64,000 bases of DNA from Branchiostoma floridae (lineage: Eukaryota; Chordata; Leptocardii; Amphioxiformes; Branchiostomatidae): the NCBI RefSeq assembly GCF_000003815.2, contig NC_049981.1, forward strand, positions 3,360,666 through 3,424,665. The letters are read 5' to 3'. Position numbers and translations under genes: made by a program. The notes under the pieces were generated by a model. It was given only the letters and a program-made list of their open reading frames with translations, was not told the origin of the DNA and did not search any database. Positions 51,143-63,100 of the stretch are shown here, piece after piece; the first letter of the stretch is position 1; each line of letters starts with the position of its first letter.

Positions 51143-54100
51143 CTGGAAGAGAACAGCAGAAGGTATTCATTGACAGAAGTTGTACGAGGGGCGTGCAATA
51201 AGAAATGCCCCTGACCCATTTACCATAGCAGGAGATTAATGAAACTTAGCACAGTTATTAGCCTTTTTCTTCATAGGAACCACCCAGAGTTATGCATTTC
51301 TCCCATCGTTTGATGCAGCTCTGGACACCGTTTTTGTAGGACACCCCAGGTTGGTCCTCCAACAGATGCCTCATCAATGGCAGAAGAGGGACGACCGAGT
51401 CTGGGAGCTGTTTCCACAGACTTCCGACCATGTTTGAATTCAGGATGCCAGCGTTTTACAAGGTCATATGATGGGGCATCATCACCATAAGTTTCTTTCA
51501 TCTCATCAAAAGTCTCCTTTGGTGTGCGTCCTTTCAAATACAAAAACCGGATCACTGAGCGACACTCAACTGGCTCCATTTCACACCTGGTCCATTTCAC
51601 ACCTGACTCAGTTCAAACACCAGTAAATCAGAAACCACAATTAGTTCAGAACTGTTTTTTGCAACATAACCCAAGAAGATATGAATCATTACACATACAA
51701 CATTTCATCTAGATCAAACAACTGGAAGTGGGTCAGGGGCATTTCTTATTGCACGCCCCTCGTATACTATACAATTATGTGTGTCATCAAGCAATAAAGT
51801 ACAATATACATTCATTCACACTAACCAAAAATATTAATTTTATATTCTACCCATACCACAGGAACCATATCACAATTATTGAATAGAAATGCTCCTCCCT
51901 GTTTCAGGAAAGGCAGATCTCTGGTGGCTCAGAACAGCTAAACTCTTTAATTGCCATCGGTACATCTGCCTGGAGATTATTAATATTGTACATAGATTAG
52001 TGTCTGTCTTCTCTGTCACGACCGGAGGATGATTGTCTGTTTAGTGAGGATAAACAACCCAACGGACTCTTCACCAGACGGTTTTCCGAGGAGGATTTAC
52101 TCATCCAAGTAACCTGAAACACCGACCGACTCAAGAGAAGGAAAACTCTAAGAAACCCAGCCGGACTCTGGTGGCTGTGAGCAGAGTTGGTGTTAGAAAG
52201 GGCATTCAACCGTAAAAACCCCCGCTTCAAATCCTTGCCAAGTTGTGTTCTGTGTTTGATTTGCTGCCCCAGGCGAAGATGATGGATGGAGAGCAGCAGT
52301 TAAACCAAAACGTCTTGGCGACACGTCCAACCCCTGCTACAGGGAAGAACGGACGCTAAACCGGTCAGAGAGAGAGAGAGAGAGAGAGAGCTAAACTGGT
52401 TTAAGATCACTTTCACTTTTGAGTTTCTCTGACCTCATCGCTGGACCACTGTTCCTCTCCCTCCTCCAGGAACACACGCCTCTCTTTTTCCTTCAGCTTC
52501 AGTAGGGACTGGCATCGGCGCCACCTGGCAAGATCTGCAGGAAGTGCAACAAGTATAGCATTTCAGTTCATGGATCCATTCATTTGTACTTGCAGGAATA
52601 TTGAGTGTTCGCAGTGGATTTGAATTTGCAGTAGTGCGGTAGCAATATATATAATATAATATCACTGTAATTATGCCAAAATGTTTGCAGTGTTTTTGAC
52701 TTTGCCATGAAGTGGCCACTGCAAAAAGCAATTGAACATAAAACCAACCCAAAACATTTCTGCATTTACAGTATACAGACTCGCAGCTTACATTTTTCCC
52801 ACACACAAATAGAACCAAACCTTTTCTTTTTTTCAGACAAAAACATAAGATTTACAAAAAGTATGACTCGTGCACCGTATAATGTAGCCCATCCCGATTC
52901 TTTTTACCGCCTTTTACCTGGCCAACCGAAGTCAGGTACCCATTTTTGTGAGAAGTAAGCAAAGTGGTGTAAAGTGTGTAGGACACAACATCAGAAGCAT
53001 AACAAGATTAGAACCTACATGTAGGACCTCTGGATTCTGAGACAAACATCCACCAGTTATGCCACATGACCCCACGATCACCCAAGAAGACAAAAATGAA
53101 AATTGACAGCAGCCAAGCCTAAAAGAGGGAAAATTACCTGATATGATGGGTAGAAAAGGTTTGGATGTGATCCTCTTCAGGCCTGCCAGTCGTGCATCCC
53201 GTAACCGGGGGCAACAGACAAGGACTCGAGAGATGGACAAGTCTGTGAGGTCTGTAAGGCAAACACGTATTATGTCTTACTCTTTATGTCATACCTGGGC
53301 TGCAATAACGCATGATACAGGTGATAATTTTGCGTATCACACAGGTTTCGTTGTATTGGTATTGGTATCTAATCATAGTGTAATGCTAAACTTTCTGCCC
53401 ACACAAATTTCAAATTTTCAACAGCCACTGTCACCTTCTTCAGTCAATTTGATCCCTGTGCACTTTTGTGTTGGAAGAAGGTTTAGCATTGCACTAGGCT
53501 TCTTAGTTCTACCACACTGGCTTCCATCAATTAAATAGAACGAAGCATCCACGCCCGCCATTGCTATTTATGAAATCACAGGTGCAAGCGAACGGAGTTT
53601 CTTTTGTTTAAATTTTTCTCGGAATGATGTTCTTAAAGAATAAACTTCTTGGCACAGGTTGAAAAAATGCATTGAATTTTATCCTGTTTATGAGTACTAG
53701 TTTGGCAATTAATTCAGTGTTTTCAAACCTGGGTATGACATAAATAAAATACAACATTGGTGTATTCCCCAGCACTCCCGCGGGTTCTTTCGCTGTCCTG
53801 TAGTCGGGTTGGTACCTTGGGTGATACGGAATACACTGTGTTGTATCATATAATATATATCATAACTTTCGTGCACAAGGCCAAGTGAGTAGAGTGTTTG
53901 CCTTGCTGTTGGTAGGTCATGAGTTCGATCCCGGCCACGTCATACCTAAGACTGTCAAATCATACTATCTCTACTTAGCACTGGAAAAGAGTAGTTGAAC
54001 ACACAGATGCAATACAAATAAACAAACAAACAAAGAGATAAATACAGAGAAGTACTGACCGAGGTTCCAGCTCACATCCAGCTCTTCCAGAAGTCCCAGG

Positions 54101-57100
54101 TTCTCTACCATACTGACCAGCACCCCGTCTGACATCCCCTCCACACCTGCAACATGAGGTCTGGTGGTTAGGGTATTAATAATAGTTCAACTTCAGATTT
54201 ACAAAATCTATATTAAAGGGTTCAAATCCCTTGCAAGCCCTGTAGTGTTCAATAAGAACGTTTCATTCTTATAAACACTATTTTCTGCATTTTGAGGACC
54301 AAAATACCTTTGTTCCAGAACAACAGAAGAGCCCTGCATGATGTTCGAAACACATACGGGCCCAAACCATAGATAGGGGGTACAAATCACAGCATATTGG
54401 GGATATAAACCACAGCGTTAAGGGTACAAATCACAGTGTAGGGGGTGCAAATCAAAGTGCAGGGGGTGCAAATCACAGCATAGGGGTACAAATTACAGCA
54501 TAGGGGGATACAAATCACAGCATAGGAGATACAAATCACAGCATAGGGGCTACAAATCACAGTGTAGGGGATATAAATCACAGTATAGAGGATACGAATC
54601 ACAGCATTTCAGATACAAATCACAGCATGGGACGTATACAAGTCACAGCGTAGGGGTCTCCTATCTATACCTAACTTCCCTGGCAAGAACCCTGCATGAT
54701 GGCACCAAGACTAGTTAAGTGGCATGAATGGAACATAAAATGCTTACCAGACATCATGAGAGACCGAAGCTGCCTGCAGTTCTCCCCCAGCCTGACAAGT
54801 GTGTGTTTAGTAGACAGGCACTGCCGCAAGGACAGCTGCTGCAGGTTCCGACAGGCACCCACCACACAGGACAGCCCCGAGTCTGTGATCTCCTCACACC
54901 AGGACAGGTCCAGACAGGTCAACTGGGTTAGAGAAGGTGATTTAAAAACAACAGTTATAAAAACATTATGATACCGAGGCAGGGTGCTGCATGGTGTAAA
55001 TGAAAGGGTGTTCAAAGCTCAAAGGATCAGGGTTTGAGGCCCCTGATAATTGCTCTGATATGAAATGCAAAACTAGTGAAACAACCAGAGGGGCGAGTAA
55101 GAACAGAAAGAAACAACACCCCGACTCCCGGGATTCGAACCCGCGCCAAACCCGGGCAGCCGGATCACAAATCGAACGTGCAAACCGTTCGGCCATAAAG
55201 GCTTAAGCCGTTAGGCGTCTTCGGTTTAGCAGTCCTTGAACACCACTGTTACACTACTCCCCCTTTTCTTTTTTTTTCAAGATTCGTCCTCGAATCTCCG
55301 AGTTCGACATCCCTGTGTGGCACATACTAGCCTGTTAATCACAGGGCCGGCGTGGGAACCAGTGAAACAACCAGAGGGGCGAGTAAGAACAGAAAGAAAC
55401 AACACCCCGACTCCCGGGATTCGAACCCGCGCCAAACCCGGGCAGCCGGATCACAAATCGAACGTGCAAACCGTTCGGCCATAAAGGCTTAAGCCGTTAG
55501 GCGTCTTCGGTTTAGCAGTCCTTGAACACCACTGTTACACTAGTTTTGACAAGGTGAAGTTGTATGCTTTTCGAGTGTTGTCTAAGAGAGAATATCAAAC
55601 TCTGTACTATCAAATTTCAAGATATTAGATAAGTATACATGTTAAGAAACAATTACTGGCCTAACAAAAAAACTTCTTTGCAACTTGTTTTCTACGTGTG
55701 TACCTAATTAACTGCAAGAATGGATGGATGAATGAAGAAATGAATTCGCAAATGCTTCAGGACACTTTAAAAAAGTGAGCAAATTAAGAAACACAAATGT
55801 GCAAATTGAATAATAAATATCATGACGGAAGGAAGCAAAAAGGAAGGAACAAACAAACAAACCATACAACACTGGACCCAACTAAGCCTGAGTACCATCT
55901 GGAAAGTAGTTTGCACCGGCGTTAACTGTACACTATATACAGTCGCTTCTCGCTCTGACATTTATCATACGCTTAGAATGAATGAATGAATGAATTTTAT
56001 TGCTCAACAATCGCACAGGGTACAATGTATGGCAATTAATAACAACTAATAGCTATACAGACAGTAGTACTAAGAGGCTACATACAAAACAACAACAAAA
56101 CATTATTAATAATAGTACAGTTATGTATGAATAATCTGATCTCGCATTTGGAATACATTATAAAGAAACTGGCCTACGTAGACGGATATATGAGTTGAAC
56201 ATGAGAGCAATACATGGAAAATATCGCTTTCTGCACCAGCGAGAGAGATGTGTGTTTTGGTTCTAATATTCTTAAACAATATTTCTCTCTCTTTACTGTA
56301 GGTAGGACATTTCATAACAAAGTGGAATTCATCTTCTATATTTTCGCTTAGATGATGATATGCAGTCGCTTCTCTGGGAACCTTGACCACATTGATGTAT
56401 GGAATCAAATGAAATTTTGGACGAAGGCAATGATTGGCTCCAAGACATGCAGATTAAGGAATGCATTCCAACACCAGAAAAGCCCTTTCTGCTTGCGGGA
56501 GGGCCTGTTGTCATCGAACAAGCGCTCTAGAACCTATTCCTTCATTCACTCATCAACTGCTGTTACAACAAAAGGTTTGATTGTGGAGGTCTCCAGACGG
56601 GTAGCAGAAGCAAACATAAGAGCAAACTACAGTCAAACCTGCCCGAGCGACCACCTCTTCTCAGCGACCACCTGGCCATTTCGACCGCTTTTTCTCGGTC
56701 CCGATTTATTTTCCCATTGACGTAAGCATTAAGCGACCTTTTCTCAACGACCACCTGGCCAACGCGACCGCGACCGGCCCAAATTCGGACCCATAACGAC
56801 CGCATCATTTTCAAAATTGAGGTTTTCATCAATTTTTTATGATAACTAGCGCGATTCTGTGCCGAAATCGGCCAGTTTGCGTCGGATTTTGGGGTTAAAT
56901 TTACAGTTTACAATGTGCGTGTTGTATTTGACATTAAAGACCTCGCTTCTTATCGTGCGTGCAGTGTGCTTGCTATTTGGCATTAAACACAACGGAAACC
57001 GTTTGTACTTTGCATCGGGCATGTTTTAAGTCGATACTCTTCTCAGCGACCACCTGTCCAAATCGACCGTTTTTGTCCGGTCCCCCGGGTGGTCGTCTTG

Positions 57101-60100
57101 GGCAGGTTTGACTGTACTACCCGGATGGTACCCAGGCTACCAACTCACCCCATCCCCCAAGAACTTAGCGATCTTGTCCAGTGACAGGTCTGTGATGTTA
57201 CACTCAGCTAGTGACAGGGTCTGGAGCTGAGGGTTGTTCACAACCAGGGGCACCAAACCTGTGTCTCCGATAAAACTCATTCCTGTAGGTTAACAATAAG
57301 TTAATTAGTTAATCAACTGTCCATAACACACAAGAGGGACCAAACCTGTGTCTCCGATAAAACTCATTCCTGTAGGTTAACAATAAGTTAATTAGTTAAT
57401 CAACTGTCCATAACACACAAGAGGGACCAAACCTGTGTCTCCGATAAAACTCATTCCTGTAGGTTAACAATAAGTTAATTAGTTAATCAACTGTCCATAA
57501 CACACAAGAGGGACCAAACCTGTGTCTCCGATAAAACTCATTCCTGTAGGTTAACAATAAGTTAATTAGTTAATCAACTTTCCATAACACACAAGAGGGA
57601 CCAAACCTGTGTCTCCGATAAAACTCATTCCTGTAGGTTAACAAGAAGTTAATCAGTTAATCATTAGTTAATCAACTGTCCATAATACACAAGAGGGACC
57701 AAACCTGTGTCTCCGATAAAACTCATTCCTGTCGGTTAACAATAAGTTAATTAGTTAATCAACTTTCCATAACACACAAGAGGGACCAAACCTGTGTCTC
57801 CGATAAAACTCATCCCTGTGGTTTAACAAGTTGATCAGTTAATCAATGAGTTAATCAACTTTCCATAACACAGAAGAGGCAGACCAAACCTGTGTCTCTG
57901 ATAAAACTCATCCCTGTGGTTTAACAAGTTGATAATTTAATCAATGAGTTAATTAACTTTCCATAACACAGAAGAGGAACCAAACCTGTGTCTCTGATAA
58001 AACTCATTCCTGTGGTTTAACAAGTCAATCAGTTAATCAATGTGTTAATTAACTTTCCATAACACAGAAGAGGGACCAAACCTGTGTCTCCGATAAAACT
58101 CATCCCTGTGGTTTAACAAGTTAATGAGTTAATCAACTTTCCATAACACAGAAGATGGACCAATTGCAAACCTGTGTCTCTGATAAAACTCATCCCTGTG
58201 GTTTAACAAGTTGATAAGTTAATCAATGAGTTAATTAACTTTCCATAACACAGAAGAGGAACCAAACCTGTGTCTCTGATAAAACTCATTCCTGTGGTTT
58301 AACAAGTCAATCAGTTAATCAATGAGTTAATCAACTTTCCATAACACAGAAGAGGGACCAAACCTGTGTCTCCGATAAAACTCATCCCTGTGGTTTAACA
58401 AGTTGATCAGTTAATCAATGAGTTAATCAACTTTCCATAACACAGAAGAGGAACCAAACCTGTGTCTCCGATAAAACTCATTCCTGTAGGTTAACAATAA
58501 GTTAATCAGTTAATCATTAGTTAATCAACTGTCCATAATACACAAGAGGGACCAAACCTGTGTCTCCGATAAAACTCATCCCTATTGTAACAGTTTATCA
58601 ACAAGTTAATAATTTGATCAATGACTTAATCAAGTTTCCATAACACACGAGAGGGACCAAACCTGTATCCCTGATAAAACTCACCCCTGTAGGTAAACAA
58701 GTTAATCAACAAGTTAATCAACTTATTGATTAACTGTATCAAATTGTAACAAACTAGTGTGATCAGTATTGTATCCCCGATAAAACTCAGCTGTTAAGAA
58801 TTTAATTAGTTAATCAATGAGTTAATTAACTCCTAAATAACCATAACACACAATAGGGACCGAACCTTAAACCTCAATTAAACTCATCGGAGTCATCCCT
58901 GCTCTGTTGGTTAATTATTCAATGAACAAGTGAATCAACTTTCTAGAGCAAAACATTTCTGTATCTTTATGAGTGAGTATAACTGCCGTTCGGCGTAACA
59001 CACCAGCTTTGCAGGCTCGCGGTGCGACAGCAGCCGGTTATATTACACTGAAAGACCCGTCACACCTAACTTTTGCACATCTATCTGCAAGCGTTCTTTC
59101 AAACTATCCAGAGAAGATAGTGTGATAGAAGATACTGTGCTTGGTGATAAAAAGTTCCATTCTACGATAGTTCTGGGCAATTACGAATTTCTAAACATCA
59201 AAAACATCAATCCTAGGTTGCTAACTCTGGTACTTGAAGTCATGGCAGCTGTTTCTTGTTCTTTTTTGAGCCTTTTCGAAGTCCACACCGTGGATGGAGG
59301 AAAATCCACGCTACCTCCATAGTCTGTTATTCTTAGTTGCCTCACAGCCCACGCAATTTTTTCTAGAAACAATGCTGATGATAATAACGATGATGATAAC
59401 TCACCTTTGACATCTAAATACTCTAGTTTGTTGCAGTTGTACCCAAGAGCAGCCAGACTGAAGGGAGCCGTCCTGTCACAGTCAATCTGTCATAGTGTAT
59501 GAGGAAGAAAAAATACATTATATACCAGTCCTGTGGAACAGAATATCTGGACCTAAAACATGTATGGTTCAGTTTAATATTGACAAGAAACTCAGAGGCT
59601 TGCAACACTATATCATTATCAAGACTACAAGCCCAAAACAGACTGCACAATGTCCAGGTTGTCATCAAACATTTTTCTTTGTATCATCAAAAGAAGATTG
59701 TAAAAGAAGCCCAAAGGAAAAAAAAAAATTATCTATAAGTATAAACATATAGAATCTGATGTGTTGTCACACGATACAATAATATCAAGGGCTCACCATG
59801 GACAGGTATCTCAGGTCCTTGGCATGTTGACCAATGAACTCCACTGTCTCATCCCTGATCTCTTTCCACGTGAGAGATAACTTACGGAGGTTCCTATTGG
59901 CTGAGACGAAGGCCTTCATGCAGGCATTTCCAATGTCCACGCTTGTGCTGTCCATGCTCATATTCACCCCACTGATGTCCAGGGAAGTGATGTTGGGTTG
60001 GTAAGACTGCAGATGGAAAGTTCTTTCCACTCTTGGCTTTGTCTTAAGTTTTTGAGGTCTTTCTGAAGCTCCTTCTTCACCCCAGGCATACTTGCTCTGA

Positions 60101-63100
60101 GGCGGTGGCAACCCATAATCCCTTGGTGGCATCCCATCATACTCTGGTGCTGTTCCATCACCTTTTAGCAACACACAGTTGTCCTTTTTCCGTGTAGCGT
60201 TAACATCAGATGTAGGTGTCCCACAATCCTTTGCTGCTGCTATCCCATAAGGCCCTGCTTCTGTAGTATCACTCTTGGTTTCCTTCAGAACTGAATCTTC
60301 AAGGCTGGAGGCTGATGGGTAACATTCATGTGTCCCAGAGTCCTTTGCTGCTGCTATCCCACAAGACCCTGCTTTGACAGTTTCTTTGTTGGCTTCCCTT
60401 GGACATGAAACATTGGGTCTGGAGGTTGATGGCAACATGCCTGGACTCAAACAGTAGCAGCCATTGGAAGAATTCATTAGCGTTGTATTTGTGACTGACT
60501 GTGAATTCAATATTCTACTATAATTATGTACATCCGAATGTCCATTCATAGTCTCTTTCTCTGACACTATTAATTCAACATTGTCCAATGACAGACTTTT
60601 AGTTCTATCCTTCATCTGAGAAATACTGTCAAAAGACATGCCTTCAACTGCTTCTGATTGGTCAGTAGAGTTAAGTGTACCAGACTCTGATTGGCTATTG
60701 CTGGTTTGAATCTCATTAGGTATTGACTCTGATTGGTCACGTGAATTTGAATTCTCTTCATCTATTGGTGTACAGAATGTCTCATCGCCATTCTTTGATT
60801 GTCTTCCTGCAAATGATTGATGGAAAGGTATTCTGGATTCTTGGGTCAAAGGTTGGTTGTCTATTGCACCATTTTGAAGGCTATGTTTGCTGTTTGCTAT
60901 GACCTCTTCAACAAAGATGTCAAGGTCATCAAGTTCATTGGAAGACTCCTCGAGGCAGAAAGTACTTTTAGAATTCTTCTGGTCAGTGTCTAGATGGACC
61001 CTGGAAGAAACACGTGCACTACAATGTCCTCCAACTGTTTGGAGAATATTGGTTCTATACATACTACTTCTGGTATTGTCACTACAAGCAGCATTTTCAG
61101 AATTCTCTTTTTGCTCATTTACCTGTTGTGCAACAATTCTTGCCTCTGTGTTTGTATCTGGAAAACATAGAGTAGAATTTTCTGTTGAAGCTTCCAGGTG
61201 ATTTTGATTGTCTGGTACTCCTTCGAAACAAATTGCTGTGGCTCCTTCCGTACTACTTTTACCCTCAGACTGACAGCTATCAAATTCAATATACTTATTT
61301 GATTTCAATTCTGTCCTCTCTTCTGACAAATCCTCTCCTCCTAGAGAAACTTGTCCCAAAGCTCCTTCTGTACTACTTTCCTCATCCATCTCTCCATCTG
61401 GAACTCCTATTGTGATTGGCTGTTGGTTGCCATGGTGAAGTTCCCCTGCCAGGATCTTGTGGATGAGCTCGGGCGACAGCAGCCGGCTGTCCTGCATGGG
61501 GGGACACGCCCCCTGGTTGTCCACGGCAACAGCCAATTGGACGGCAGTGGAGAGGCTGTAGCCACACAGGAACCACAATGCACTGCAGTCTACCTGCAAA
61601 CAATAGACAATTATGAGAGAGTGTAAAAAGCGATTAAACTGTTGCAGATAAAGTCAGTTTTTAGTGATGCTGAAGGATGCTGAAGAAGAACAATTTATGT
61701 CATTTTTGAAGTAATCTCTGAATTTTAACTTTGCCACGTTGATTTCATTATATGGATGACATCCTCTGGGAACCCCAAAACTAATGTGAGACTCACAGTG
61801 CAAATAAAAAAAAAGGTGGTAAAAGGGTGTCTTCCTTTAGAAATTCCTAAGTGGTCAGTAAGGTATTAATGACAGGGTGTGGTATTCCAAGCGGTAGATT
61901 CTTAATTTTTGTTCTTTTACATCTTCTTTTTTTGTTGGACTGGACTTTGACATTGTTAGTATCTCTATTTTCCTATATTTTCATTTCAATTTACGGCATA
62001 TTGTTGGTTTATGTATGTTAAGTAATTAATATGTACTTATCTAACAGCTGCTTAACGTGACTATAACAAAAAGTATGGTTGAAATTTTTTTTCTTAGATG
62101 TATATCATCAAATCAAAATTGTGATTTATACTTTAGACTTTGTAATTTATACTTTACAAGATTATCGGCCCATGGACCAAACTGTAAGGTTTAATCCACT
62201 CAGACTAGAGGTGGGTACCGGTACAGAAAATTCAGGTCCAGGATCCGGTTCAGGTCCAGACTGACTTAGTATGTGAGAACATGTCAAATCAAGTCCAGTC
62301 ATGTGAATGGACAATATTCAAAACAATGGTCCGTGCGGCTAAAAAGAAATCTGTTTCGTGGAGTATTCGACTCCCACTGGCATTTCAAAATCCTACAAGG
62401 CTATTTCCTCTGTACGATTGACTGTAAAACTTGGTGGAACTATAGACTCTACTCTAATTTGCTCTTGTTATCTTCCTCGACCAGTAAGCCCCAAAACGTG
62501 TGAATGCCTGATGATATAACCTGTTCATTTTCCAATAGTCCAACATCCGGTCCACCAAATTTTTTCAGGTCCGGTTTTTCCAGACCGCTTGAATAAGAAA
62601 AATTCACACCATTATGGATGTCTTATCAACCAGTGACTGGAACAAACAACAATAACAACAATTTTTTAATCTTCAAATCACTTACTGAGGTGTATGCAAT
62701 GTTGAGGACCTGCAGAGTTGGCCCACACAGCCCTGTCAGGTGCCTGATACACTTTGTGGTCAGCTGCAGGCACCCAGATAAATCCACACTGGTCAGCTTG
62801 CAGCCTGGAAATACAGCCGTGAATCAAGTTTAAAAAACAGCCTGTGTAGCTTCATTCCACCTTTCAGTCCTATAGATTTGTCTGAGACTTGCCCCAAATC
62901 AAGGGTACTTATTTGATTTGGGGCGCATACTTAACTAACGGAATAAATGGGGTAGGGTATTTCCCAAGCAGCCTCGTAACCCTCGCTTTGCCTATTGTCT
63001 ATTGAGAAATGAGACCATTAGTTTAACTAGTTTCTGACTTAGGGAGAAGAGATGCTGCTACAGTGAGCGTAGTTCAGTGCCTAGAAGTGGTCAATGGCCT

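Noticed and set aside
55100-55200. Possible tRNA gene on the minus strand
   Set aside because: Box A and B are perfect, but I could not form a consistent acceptor stem and CCA-proximal end, and the sequence continues into a repeated body, so it is a SINE.
57283-58900. CRISPR-like regular array
   Set aside because: Units are 87 bp with no conserved-repeat/variable-spacer alternation, the genome is eukaryotic, and the unit is explained by exon-boundary duplication.
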